The notes below the pieces were generated by a model. That model was not told the origin of the DNA, did not search any database, and worked only from the letters and a program-made list of their open reading frames with translations. Shown piece after piece: positions 31,778-46,565 of a stretch of DNA of 64,000 bases. The DNA lies in NCBI GenBank assembly GCA_014281115.1, contig JACONQ010000006.1, positions 868,001 to 932,000 on the forward strand, written 5' to 3'. Within the stretch, counting starts at the first letter, position 1. The number at the start of each line of letters is the position of its first letter. A program made the position numbers and the translations under genes. This DNA is from Laburnicola sp. R22_1 (lineage: Eukaryota > Ascomycota > Dothideomycetes > Pleosporales > Didymosphaeriaceae).

Positions 31778-34700
31778 ATGTCTGGCTACAACCGCCTTGG
31801 TATGTCTCTTGCCTCTTCCGAGAAAGCAAAGCTTGTTATTCTGCGACCGCCGCGTGGCCCTGGACCGCGCCTCCCTTGCTTGATACCGCCATCCTTCGTG
31901 GGCCAACAGGCTGGCCGGTCCAGGTTTCGGCGCAATGCTCCGTTAACTGCGCGACCGCTATCCTTATACCGACGAGTCCTGTTTACATTCGCTAATCACA
32001 TACGTGCTCAGACGAAGACCACTACTCTCCAGCCATGGACCCACGACGACCAGGCCGCTCGCCTTCGCCAGGCCACCCGCTACAGAACTACCAGTTGGAT
32101 TCATACTCGCACGCCGGCCCGCTGGAGATTCCCATGGGACCTGGACCGGGCCCCGGCACGCCCGGAGATAGGCTCCAGCTACAACCAAGTGTATGTGTTC
32201 ACGGCTTGCACGCGCGGCATGAGGGACTGACAGTAGGCAGTATTCGGTCGAGAACATCCCCTATGGGCCCAACGACTACCACGACGACTACACTCCGCAG
32301 CGGCATCGTCAGGGCAGCAATTACTCCCTCAATCCCCAGGCGCATCATGACGCGTACTACAATCCGCCGTACGATCCATCGCCGCACGATGAGAGCCCCC
32401 ATCCGTACGGCGCGCAACCTGATCACTATTGGCAAGACGATGATAGAAGACCGATGATCGAAGGCGCAAATTCCTTCGGCCCCGATCCACAGGGGCCGCT
32501 CGATCATGATAGCCACAATCTGCATCCTGAGGACCCGTTCCATGACGAGCCACACCACACACCGAGTCCGGCGCCCATAAAGCGGTGGAAGACGGTCAAG
32601 CAGGTGCAGCTGTTTAAAGGAAATTTGGTGCTTGATTGTCCAATCCCCCCGCGGCTGCTGAACCAGGTCCAGCATGCACAGCCTCCGGAGCGTGACGAGT
32701 TCACGCATATGCGCTACTCGGCTGCCACGTGTGACCCTTCCCATTTCGACGAGGAGCGTTTTACACTACGGCAGAATTTGTTCGCCAAGCCGAGGCATAC
32801 TGAGCTGTTCATTGTCATTACCATGTACAACGAAGAGGACGAGCTGTTTGCGCGTACCATGAGTGGCGTGATCAAGAACATCGAGTACATGAACTCGCGC
32901 ACAAATAGCAAGACGTGGGGCAAAGAGGCGTGGAAGAAGATCGTCGTGTGCGTCGTCAGCGACGGGCGTGCTAAGATCAATCCGCGAACGCGGGCAGTGC
33001 TAGCGGCGCTCGGTGTTTACCAAGATGGCATTGCCAAGCAACAAGTCAACGGCAAAGATGTGACCGCACATATCTACGAGGTAATTGCGGAATGCAGGAG
33101 TCTGGGCTGGATTTGCCAGAGCTAACGATATGACAGTATACCACGCAGATGACTCTTGATATCAAGAAGGGTGTTGTGAATGTCAAGAAAGGAAACACGC
33201 CTGTCCAGATGCTCTTCTGCCTGAAAGAAAAGAATCAGAAGAAAATCAATTCTCACAGATGGTTTTTCGAGGCCTTCGGTGCCGTCTTGGATCCAAACAT
33301 ATGCGTCTTGCTTGATGCTGGAACCAAACCCGGGAAAGATTCTATCTACCACTTGTGGAGGGCTTTTGATCTAGAACCCATGTGCGCTGGCGCTTGTGGT
33401 GAGATCAAAGCCATGTTGGAAACCTGTCTCAGTCCGGAGTCAGTCGTGCGCACCAGACGAGGACCAAAAGCCATTCGAGACATTGTCGTAGGCGATCAGC
33501 TATTCGATCATCATGACAGGCCTGTACAGTGCCTTGCTGCCGACCCTATTCGGACGTCGTCCAATATGAAGAAGGTTATATATACCGGATACACCGGACT
33601 GGCAAAGACTTCCTTTACTTGCACACCGGATCATATCCTGACGCTGGTTGCCGGTGGCGTGACGCCTCATATAAACGATAAGGGTTGCGGTGTCGTCTGG
33701 TGGACCCGTTGCGATAGGTCGGAGCTCAAGAAGGATATCGAGGATCTCAAGTGGGAGACGATCATGCATCAGTTATACACCGAGATTGCTGAGCAGAAGG
33801 ATCGCCCACCAACGGATGCTGATGTTCGTCAGTACCTGAAAGACATAACCCCAGAGCTTGAAGATAGCAGCTCGCAGACAGGTGGACATAAGGACTCGGC
33901 CTCTCCGGGTCTCTGTAAGCTGCTGGATCAGCTCAATGATGCAGATGTAAACATAGACGGTACGGACCTGTCCATGGTACGCTTGCTGCTTGAGGAGCAT
34001 ATGGATGCGTATCTGGAACAGCTGATGCCCGAGCAAGATGAGGTTCCAGAAGGCGAGGAGATCTTCATTGACCTCGACGCCAACCGTAAGAGGAAGATCG
34101 GCAGCGCAACACTTGCGTCTTCCAGCCGTTTCTCGTCGGACAGGACCTACCGCCAGACTTCTCAGATTGCATCGTCCTCGCCTCCTAGATCATCTCAGGC
34201 ATCCTCGTATGAGTCTTTTAGGCTCGATGAAGAGGACAAGGAGAAGTTCGCCGAGGTACGAAAGAAGCTCGATAACCCCACTGCTCAGAGCAGATGCAAA
34301 GGCTACCCTAATTGCAAGGGGCTTCGAAAAGTGCAGATCAGATTCGCGAACGAGACGCAGGCCCAGCTCGTGTTAACCTTGCTGTCTGGAGATGATTATA
34401 GGGAGGTTGATCCTTGCGCTGTACAGGCCGAAGAAGTCTTTGAGATGACGATGGACCAGTATCTGAAGACCTGCACGCCTCCGATGGCACTGAAGAACAA
34501 GAAGCTACGATTATATCGTGCTCCTCTGCGTTTCGAGCCATATCAGGGGCTGGTCTCTCCTGTCCCAGTCGATCCTTACTTCCTCGGATTCTGGTTAGGC
34601 GACGGCTCCAAACATAACACACTTATCACAAGCTCAGATCCAGAACTCAAAGTCTATCTAGAGGCATATGTCGATCGTCTAAATCGCGCTTTTTCCGATG

Positions 34701-36828
34701 GCCAGCCCGACTTATACGTGCAGGAGTTGCACAAATGGAGTCCAGGCGATACCAAGGTTATCAAAGGCCAATTAGCCACAGCAACTCAAGACTGTTTCAT
34801 ATGGACTATAGCCAGCACGGTCAAGTATAGTCCATGGAATCCGGTTCGCCAGGGCTTAAAAGACCTTGGATTATTCGACGATAAGAGCGGTGGCATTCCT
34901 GATTGCTACATGAATGCTGACGAGGATACACGGTTGGCTGTTCTGGCAGGCCTGCTCGAATCTGATGGATCGCTCGATCCGAAGACGCAGTGCTATTGTT
35001 TCACTAAGACAACTTTCGAGCATAAGCAAATCGTCGAAGATGCTCATAAATTGGCCACTTCATGTGGAATTCACTGCACAGACATCAAGATGAAGCACCA
35101 TCACGCGGAGCCCACGTGGGTATTCTATATGAGTAAGGGGTCCGAGAAGTTCCAGCATCATCTGCTGCTCCCTCGAAAGCGGTTAGATTTAACTGGACGC
35201 GTACGTTACAATCGCGATCTGAGGCCCTTCGAGGTTGAGGACGCTGGTCCGGGCGAATACCGCCTCATTGAGGTGTCAGGGGCTCTTTTTCAGCTCGCAG
35301 ATCGTACTGTGATCCACAATTGCGGAAAGAAGCTGCTGAATCCACTTGTGGCAACGCAGAACTTCGAGTACAAAATGAGCAACATTCTGGACAAGCCTTT
35401 GGAGTCAGCGTTCGGTTTCATCTCTGTTCTTCCAGGAGCCTTTTCCGCCTACCGCTATGTAGCGCTTCAGAACGATAAGACTGGCACTGGACCTCTCCAA
35501 AAGTATTTCCTTGGTGAGAAGATGCACGGCACAGACGCTGGTGTCTTCACGGCAAACATGTATCTCGCCGAGGATCGTATCCTTTGCTTTGAGTTGGTCT
35601 CCAAGAGGAACTGCCACTGGATCCTGCAGTACGTCAAGTCCGCCAATGGAGAGACCGACGTTCCCACTGAGATGGCCGACTTCATTCTCCAGCGACGAAG
35701 ATGGCTGAACGGTTCATTCTTCGCTGCCGTATATGCCTTGGCCCACTCTTTCGACATCTTCCGAAGTGATCACTCTTTTGTGCGTAAGATGATGTTCCTG
35801 GTCGAGTTCGTATATCAAACCATCAGCATGCTCTTCGCTTGGTTCGCTCTCGGTAACTTTTTCCTGGTATTCGTTATTTTGACCAAATCGCTCTCCACGG
35901 AAATTGGCACAGTCGGAAAAGTACTCTTTGTCGTCTTCGAATGGTTGTATATTGGTGTCCTAATCACTTGCTTTATTCTCGCGCTTGGCAACCGTCCACA
36001 AGGATCTAACCGGTGGTATATGAGTATGGTCTACTTCTGGGCCATCATCATGGCTTACCTCATGTTCGCTTCCGTCTTCATCACTGTCAGATCCGTGCAG
36101 GAGCAGATCAAGACAAAGCAGGGTTTTAACGTCGCCGACATCTTCGCGGATCAGATTTTCTTCACCCTGGTTGTGTCGCTTGCTTCCACGTACGTTATGT
36201 GGTTCATTGTCTCAATCCTTTTCTTGGACCCATGGCACATGTTGACGTGCTTTATCCAATATCTTCTCATGACACCGACGTACATCAACATTCTCAACGT
36301 TTATGCATTTTGCAACACACACGATATCACTTGGGGTACAAAGGGCGACACAAAACCGGACAAACTTCCATCTGTTACCACGAAAGCCGACGGCAAGGCT
36401 GAGATTCAAGCCCCGACCGACGATGCCGATCTAAATACGCAATATGAAGCGGAAATCCAAACCTTTTCCTCAAAATACAAAGAACCAGAGAAGGTGGTGT
36501 CGGATTCGGATAAGCAGGAAGATTACTACAAAGGTTTCCGATCCGGTGTGGTCCTCTTCTGGATGTTTTGCAATCTGGCGCTCTGTGCGGCGGTACTGCA
36601 AACTGGTGGATTGGAGGTCACGGTTTCGAGCCCGGACGAGGCGGCGCAAAAGAAGAACGATGCTGCGACTATATACCTAGCGGTTGTGTTGTGGAGTGTG
36701 GCAGGTCTGAGTCTGTTTAGATTTATCGGGGCCATGTGGTTCTTGATTGTTAGGATGGTAAGTTCCCCTTTTTGCTCGCGTTTGGTGACCGGAGCGTTAC
36801 TAACACTGGGCAGTTCCGTGGTGTGTAA
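31778..36828 (+). CDS. Chitin synthase (division 1) interrupted by an intein
   Basis: Polymerises N-acetylglucosamine from UDP-GlcNAc into chitin at the plasma membrane. Five exons (31778-31799, 32012-32190, 32241-33080, 33137-36757, 36814-36828; introns 212, 50, 56 and 56 bp) encode a 1558-residue precursor. Residues 444-1075 are an intein; the mature enzyme would have 926 residues. The N-terminal part is Pro/His/Asp-rich, followed by the chitin synthase N-domain ([15 protein letters not shown]) and the catalytic core with [29 protein letters not shown] and QRRRWLNGS, the last being the processivity-linked motif. Several membrane helices follow (for example [19 protein letters not shown]). 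The last exon adds only FRGV. The intein insertion lies in [20 protein letters not shown], a strongly conserved catalytic segment, so splicing is needed for activity. Class I, II or III is not resolved. Confidence 0.95.
33425..35320 (+). other. Intein with LAGLIDADG homing endonuclease, in chitin synthase
   Basis: A 632-residue in-frame protein intron. It starts at Cys1 (CLSPESVV), has the N-terminal splicing motif [11 protein letters not shown], block B TCTPDH (Thr67, His70), and ends with block [19 protein letters not shown] and block G VIHN before the +1 Cys of the C-extein. All residues needed for standard splicing are present. Two LAGLIDADG motifs, LGFWLGDGS (387-395) and LAGLLESDG (507-515), keep their catalytic Asp, so the endonuclease may still be active in gene homing. 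The section between about residues 90 and 300 is long, acidic and Ser-rich, making the element larger than many fungal inteins. The reading frame is intact and no RIP pattern is seen. Inteins in fungal chitin synthases are known; whether this is the same allele site needs alignment. Confidence 0.95.
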
Positions 36829-38192
36829 AACAAGGATGGATCTTTATCGTCCCGGTGTTCTGATAGTGGCATCGAGTATGATGCGGGCTTATGCCGGGTT
36901 TGTGTACCATGGTGTTTCGATTTATGCGTGCATGGGCTTGCCTTGTTCTTCCGTGTCTTGGTCTGGGATATGATTCAATTGGTGGTCGGGCCCACGTCAC
37001 GAGCCTTCACGATTTGATACCAATAAGACGCCCCTTTCCTCTCTTGTCATTGGATAAGTATAGGTATTCAATGTTCCAATTACTCTATTCTTACATGTGG
37101 CGTTAATTTATCTACCTAGGGGTAGGACGACAAATGCTTTCATCTCAAATAACATGACAAAAAAAAGCAGAGCCCCCTGCTTAGTAATCAAAAAGAGCGT
37201 GAGAAGGTGATCACAAAAATGCGCGCTATTCTTACATATGTGGCTTCTTGTTCTTGTGTGGGTGCTGTGTATAGTCAGCAGCTTCCGTACTGAGCTGCCG
37301 TCCAGTACAATCTGTAATGGTTTGTTGAGCGAGCACTGGTGGCTCGCTTCTCTTACCTTCCGTCCTCAAAATCGTTTGTCTACTCTCACACAAATTTCAT
37401 TTTTATCTCGATTCTCCCAACGACCCTTGTGAGTGGGCATCTTCCTGGGTAATGTCCCTCAGTACCGTGTTGTGCTTAAAAAGTCGCGGCAACTACGACT
37501 CTAAACAGGGACGGAGTCGGTGACCGGCGAGAGATGCTCATAGAGCGAATGCTGTGGTACACCAAACTGCCTCGATTATATACGGGACCGGAATACGTCG
37601 AGTTAGCGAGCTTTGAGATGGAGGTGCACCGCTACGCCCTCACTCGGCTTTGAAAGTCCTGCTCCGTACGCTCAACCTCGTGTGGTCACGCGGTGCAATC
37701 TCTTCTTCGCAGCAAAGCGATACATAAAAGGTCATGTATATCACCTCAGATCGCGCTCGATTCTTATCGATACGTCCTTTGACTAATGCGTGCTGCAGTT
37801 CCTCCGGTAGCCTTTCACCACTGGCCCCGCTCTGCCACCTGGCACCTTCCCCAACAAACGGCCCTTTCCTCCCTTACTGCCTTCACTCAGTCGGCGCAGC
37901 AACCGGGTCGGATTATCTTGCCTCCCGGGCCACACCTTTTATACACAACCCAATTTTGTGGGCTTCCTCTCACCTCCGACAACTTTCCGCTCGCAAAGAC
38001 TTCTGCACTCTCTCTCTACCTGCGAGACACGCGATCGTGACCTCCGCATCAACTGACAGCCGAGTAAGTATTCCAAGGTGCGACCCTTCTTACAGCACAA
38101 GTGGGACTAGTATTGCAGCTCGCTGAGCGGCTGCTTGTATCTCACGATAGACTGACCGTCCAGACTCCTTGTATCCCGACAAGGTGTACATA
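36829..38192. other. Intergenic with an unmutated 129-bp repeat
   Basis: 1.36 kb between the chitin synthase and the zinc-knuckle gene. It holds the 129-bp repeat copy C (37097-37225) within 270 bp of the chitin synthase stop, so probably in or near its 3' untranslated region, and the promoter of the next gene. Confidence 0.6.
37097..37225 (+). repeat. 129-bp dispersed repeat, copy C, unmutated, with 12-bp target duplication
   Basis: Flanked by perfect 12-bp direct repeats CTATTCTTACAT (37085-37096 and 37226-37237). Relative to the three copies in AT-rich DNA it keeps C and G where they have T and A, so it is close to the ancestral sequence. No terminal inverted repeats, no poly-A tail and no open frame are seen. 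Two short perfect stem-loops are present: 37112-37125 (stem CTACC/GGTAG) and 37165-37182 (stem AAGCAG/CTGCTT). Confidence 0.88.
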
Positions 38193-39905
38193 ATGACGGA
38201 CTGGGGTAACACTGGTATGTACACCCAGCAGCCTGCTTGGCCTCACTGATCTCTATATAGGCGCTGATGCTTGGGGCGGCGGCGGCGGTGGCCCCGATAG
38301 TTGGAACGCGGGCGCTGACACCGGCGCTGACACCGGCGGCGATGCCGGTGGCGACTGGGGTGCAGGAGGCGATTCTGCTGGCGGCGCCGGTGACGGTGGT
38401 GACCAGACTTGCCGAGTGTATGTGTCTTCATTGCAGATGCTCATTGGTATTGGCACTGCTAACCTCCTACAGATGCAACCAGACTGGCCATTTCGCGCGT
38501 GACTGCCCCGACAAGCCTCCCGGTGGTGGTTTGACTGGCGAGTGCTTCAACTGCGGCGAAGTCGGGTACATATAGAGCCTCGCTCATGCTAGAGTTTTGT
38601 TTACTGAACCAAACAACAGACACAACAAGGCTGACTGCACCAACCCTCGCGTGGAGCGTCCCTTCACCGGCACTTGCAATCTTTGCAGTGTTGAAGGCCA
38701 CAGTGCACGGAACTGTCCCACCGCTACCTGCAAGCTTTGTGGTGAGACGGGTCACAAGGCGCTCGAGTGCACGTCCCGACGAATCGTCAACTGGACTGGC
38801 GTTCCCGAGCTGGATGCGACAGAAGCGTGGTCTAGGCTCATTGATGCTGCGACTCAGAAGGACCTCGACGTGTTCCGTCTCTGCCTACGTGCCTACGCTC
38901 GCGCAATAGGACCCGAGTTCAGCGCTGCCGAAGTGGAGGGCTGTCTCCGAACCGATAACGTCCCTATCCATCTGGTTGCTCTGCAGCAGGAGATCGCTCA
39001 GAACATGACGATCGTCGACCTTGTTGGCAATCCCGGTCAGAAGTTTGTACTCAGCATCCAACGCTCAGCAAAGCCTCGTCGCGCCAAGCTTGCACAAGGT
39101 TGGCCCGAGAGTGCAGACGCCAACATAGAGCGACTCAAGTCTGCTGGCTTCGTCCAAGATTGCGGTGTGCCCATGTGCTCGAACTGCGGTACGCTTGGCC
39201 ATATTCGGAAGCACTGCAAGGAGGAGCTTGTTGAAAAAGAGAAGACCGCCCCCACTGTTACTTGTGTTTACTGTCAAGAGGAGGGACATCGTGCACGCGA
39301 CTGCCCCAAGGAGCGTATCAACCCATACGCCTGCAAGAACTGCAAGCAGGAAGGCCACAATTCGAAGGAGTGCCCCGAGCCCCGTTCGGCCGAGGGCGTA
39401 GAGTGCCGGAAGTGTAATGAGACTGGCCACTTTTCTCGAGATGTGAGTAGTAGCTCCGTTACTCGATGAGGGCGATGCCACTAACATTCTCAATAGTGCC
39501 CGAACGTCGAGGCTCGTCCGCCTAGGACCTGCCGCAACTGTGGTTCTGAGGATCATATAGCTAAGGAGTGTGACCAACCGCGTAACCCTGACTTGGTTAC
39601 CTGCCGGAACTGTGAGAAGCAGGGCCACTTCTCTCGCGACTGCCCCGAGCCTAAGGACTGGTCGAAGGTGAAGTGCTCCAACTGTGGAGAAATGGGCCAT
39701 ACCATCAAGGTGCGTACGCCAGCCCTCTTACAGACGTTTGTGTTGACTTTTACAGCGCTGCAAAGAGCCTATTGCCGAGGGTGATGCCGCAGGTGACGGC
39801 GGTGCGGTTGGTGGTGGAGGCTGGGACACTGGTGCAGGTGCATCCGCTGAGGCTTCGGGTGGTTGGGACAATGCCGGTGATACGACTGCTTCAGGCGGTT
39901 GGTAA
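38193..39905 (+). CDS. Zinc-knuckle protein with eleven CCHC motifs
   Basis: Six exons (38193-38214, 38261-38417, 38473-38565, 38620-39442, 39497-39709, 39756-39905; introns 46-55 bp) give 485 residues. Eleven C-x2-C-x4-H-x4-C knuckles are visible: four in the first third (such as CNQTGHFARDC), then a 130-residue spacer without knuckles, then seven in a row ending with CGEMGHTIKRC. The protein starts and ends with Gly/Asp/Trp-rich repeats (GGGGWDTGAGAS). This matches the CNBP/Gis2/Byr3 type of single-strand nucleic-acid binding proteins that act on mRNA translation. Two introns split knuckles before their final Cys, so mis-splicing would lose zinc binding. The spacer (WTGVPELDATEAWSRLIDAA) looks conserved and may be a helical domain of its own. 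Confidence 0.9.
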
Positions 39906-40947
39906 TGGCCCCAGCTGAAGACTGCTTCATCGCAGATATGCACCGACCAAATGGTGTACGCTTTGCGAGACATGCAATGAACAGGGCGTTGGGACTGGAC
40001 AAATGCTTTAAGCATGTGACGGTACAAGCTACAGTCGGGGCGAAGACACGACTGTATGCATGGAAAAAGAATACTGACTGCGAGGTGGCCTCTTTTGTTA
40101 AGGGCACGGCCGCCCAGATTTCGGTAGTTGGTCAAAATTACATTCAAGGATGATCTACAAACTCGATTCGATGTTATGCGTCGTACATGAGGCGGGGTGT
40201 ATGATGAAGCACGTAGATGTGGAGTATGTAGGTGACGGGCGTGTGGGACGGTCAGCTGGGCTCGTCGCGTGGTGGGTTCGCAGCGCGTTCACATGCCAGC
40301 CAGCATCCTGGAGCTGGCCCTGAATCTTTTTTTTTCGGCGGTGACGGCATGGCTCGAGCAGACGTGCAAAGGTATATGGATATTCATCTTCGCGTGCTTT
40401 TGATGGACGTGGACGTGGGGTCTGTGCTTCGGGTGAGCGTCCCTTAGGCCTCCATCAGTGAGGGGCGCGCGAGCTGTGAGCAACACCTCCCGCCGTGTCG
40501 TGCCTTGGCCTATTCTTCCCCGTCTACCGTCTACCTCCCTGACCGGCCGCCAGCTTCCCGCTCTTCATGCAAACCGCCTCCCACTGCGCCCTGTCTGCCA
40601 GTTGCTCCGACGGCGCCTCGCAGCGTCGCCCCACGCCCCCGCCGGCTCTCCATTCAGCCTCTCCATCCCACGACGCCGACGAGAGCCGCGCCCCAGCCTG
40701 CCCCACGGCCGCTCCTTCACCGGGACGCAGACCCACGACGCGCCCCAGCGTATGGTCGACGACGCGTGCCCGGACGCTGCAAGCACAGTCAATTAATGGT
40801 CAACGCATCCGCGCGTCGATAGTGGGGCAGCGCACCCGTGGCTGAGCGTGCCCAACCCGTTGCGACGGCCTGCTGGAGCTGGCCGGCTTCCTTCACCCTC
40901 ACATACAAAGCGTACCTCCCGTCTCCATCCTAGCAGCGTCGGCCGCC
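39906..40947. other. Intergenic upstream of Snf1
   Basis: 1.04 kb. Several overlapping open frames around 40458-40845 are GC-rich Pro/Arg/Ser-biased and look like artefacts. It should hold the Snf1 promoter and leader; a GCCGCCATG start context precedes the kinase. Confidence 0.55.
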
Positions 40948-43884
<2,937 letters not shown>

Positions 43885-44665
43885 GTACGCATTACATGAT
43901 AGTTTCTGTACCTTGTGTTTACGTCGGAATATGTGTGTGATGTGACACACGGAGACTATCGGCTGGGCGAGCCTACCGGCTTGTGGCGTGGATGTAATGC
44001 GATTCCTTTTCTTGAATGGTGGTGGTCTTGTGGCCGTATGGGGCCATGCAGGGGCCGCCATGTATCATCACGATACTTACGCTCAATGGGTAGGATACAT
44101 GGGTTTCTGCACTGTGCGTTAGCCCACCATGTGGACGGGTGGGGTTATAGGGATTTGTAATGTATATGCTTCAAGACTTAGGTAAGAAATTTGAAGCCTG
44201 ACTACCCAGGGTATACGGTGCGTTACTTTTTCATCCTCTCCAAGACGTTTCTGGGGGATGTTTTCCTTTTTTTGTTTTATCTAGTTTAGTAGAGTGGCGG
44301 GTAATTTAATGCACCGTGACTATCATCATCGATCAGGATAGATAGATAGATAGATAGATAGGTAGGTAGGTGATCGATACGCCACCATTAACATACCGAC
44401 ACCGAGGACAGGTCCAGCCATCAGTGAAGCACAGGGCTCAAGAAATCAGAGTTAACGCTCGCTATCCACATGATGATTGTTCTTGCATTTGGATCTGTGC
44501 CTGGGTGAGAGGCTACGCTGACTACATTACTGAGGAACGGGGTGCGGACGTTGCGCCTCTATGCCAGGTAGCCTGGTTGACACAGGATACCAAAACCTCC
44601 CCGACATGTCGCTGTACACAAGAGTCCCACACAAACAAGCACCACAACCTCTCGACCCCGTCTTT
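43885..44665. other. Intergenic between convergent genes
   Basis: 781 bp with the 3' regions of Snf1 and the transporter. It contains a GATA/GGTA microsatellite at 44337-44372. Confidence 0.55.
44337..44372. repeat. GATA/GGTA microsatellite
   Basis: A run of six GATA-type units passing into three GGTA units. Confidence 0.9.
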
Positions 44666-46565
44666 TCAAACGCGGCGGAAAAGCCGTCCCAACCCCCTCT
44701 GCTGCACCTCCCTCCTCGCAGCCCCATCGACATACGCATCCTCATCCCAACCATGCCTCCTCTTGCCCTTGCCCTCGCCAAACAACCTCAAAAGCACCAC
44801 CATGGTCCCCGCCGCAAGGATACTTCCACACAAAATGCCAATCATCACAAGGTTACTATTGCGGTACATGTGTGGGCCCTGGGCGTCCTCGGGCCATCCC
44901 GTGTAGAGGGCGTACGTGGTCAGGATGGAACCGAGGTTACCGAGGCCGGAGACGAGGGCTGAGGCGGCGGCGACGCCGACTTCACCGTGGCGGGGCTGGA
45001 AGATTTCGTTTGTCCACGTCATGCAGATGGGGACTGTGGGGCCGAGGCCAAAGCCAACCTGTGTTGTCGTTGTTGTGAGTGTGTGCATGGTAAAACTGAG
45101 AGTATGAGGCAGATAAGGTACTTACGAGGAGCAGACCGCCGTATCGGGACCAAGATTGTGCGCCTCCGGCAAAGGTGCACATGAGGAGGCCACCAATTTG
45201 GACGAACACGGCGAAGCTGAAGAAAGCGGCACGGTGGTGGTGGAAGCGGTCTGAGAGCGGTGTGAAGATTAAGATGGCAATAAGATCCATCTAAATTGTA
45301 AACGTCAGTTAGAGTATGTATACATGCAGGAGAAGAGCCAGATACGTACAATCCAGATAGGTGCCGATAGCAGCGAGAGTTGTACGCCAGTGAGATCGGG
45401 ATTGATACCCCGGATGATGACTGTAGCATAGGCTTGGGTCCCGATACCGACGCCCACGACGCCGAAGTACATGATGACAAGCGGCCACAGTCGCCAGTCG
45501 ACGACGACGTGCCATAGGTCCTGCATGGTCCACATTTTGCGGCGGTAGACACGGGTTAGATCTTCATAGTGGATCCGCGCATCTTCACCCGTGAGCGCGG
45601 GTTTGCTTTCAGGGATGAACTTGAGCCAGCCGGAGCGCTCACGGACTTCGCCCGGAGGGAGAGGCCGATCTGGGAGCCACCAGAGGAGCGAGATGCCGAT
45701 GAGAATGCCAACGATGCCGTAGAGAAGAAACATCCACTGGAAGCCTGCTAGTCCTCCCAAGCCGTCCATTTTTTGAAAACCGGCTGATACGAGGCCGACG
45801 ACGGCAGCAGAGACCTGGGAGGCAGTGAAGTAGCGGCCAATGCGTTTTCCGGTTCGTGAGGGTGGGTAGAATAGAGTAAGGTAGTACGACATACCAGGCC
45901 ACATGCCTGCGATGACGATACCAAGCAGCAGCCGGAGGAGGCTGAACTCTTGGTCAGATTATGACGCAATGTTCGGCCAGTTTGAGCAACATACTAGAAG
46001 CTCCATGCCGCTTGCATGGCAGTCAAACAAATCCCGATGATGCCCACTCCGGTGACAATTCTGCTCATCCACACGTGCGGACTCAACCTAGACATGACCA
46101 AGTTCGAAGGCATGTCGAAGATGACATAGCAGACGTAGAACAAGGCCAAGCCGGTTGACACTTCCTTTGGCGTCAGATTGAGCACTGAGGCAAGATCGTG
46201 ACCTTTGTCCAGATTCATAGTCTGCGCCAGACCGACATTGGACCGGATGGCGGAGCATATGAAATAGAGGACCCAGAAAGCTGGAAGGACGTTAGGACGG
46301 ACACTTGGAGAGAATGGACCAGCACAGGGTTACCCGGCAGTATCCGTCGGTCCAGCTTGCTGTACCCCTGTCAGGAATTGTGCTGGTTGCAACAAGAGCC
46401 GCAGACATACCTATACACGCTCTCAATGCGATCAATGTTCACAACTTCAGGGCCAACCTCGACATGCTGCTCAAAAGCACCCTGCTTCGATGCTCTCCCT
46501 GCTCTCCCTGCCATCTCGGCTATCTCTTTCTCCACTGGCCTGTGGCCGGTCGCGTCTGCTGCCAT
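44666..46565 (-). CDS. MFS transporter, allantoate permease (Dal5) type
   Basis: Plasma-membrane secondary transporter of the anion:cation symporter group that imports organic anions, vitamins or similar small acids. Six exons (46565-46411, 46359-46334, 46280-45995, 45941-45350, 45290-45126, 45058-44666; introns 51-67 bp) give 538 residues in one frame. The soluble N-terminus ends in YSKLDRRILPAFWVLYF, the usual lead into helix 1, followed by NVGLAQTMNLDKG. The family signature is seen in FDMPSNLVMSRLSP and GMWPGMSYYLTLFYPPSRTGKRIGRYF. Twelve hydrophobic segments can be counted approximately, and the C-terminus is basic. The second exon is only 26 bp and is easily missed. Substrate unknown. 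Its start is 396 bp from the divergent gene at 46962. Confidence 0.88.

Noticed and set aside
40458..40845. Overlapping open frames upstream of Snf1
   Set aside because: All are Pro/Arg/Ser-rich in several frames at once, typical of GC-rich leader sequence.
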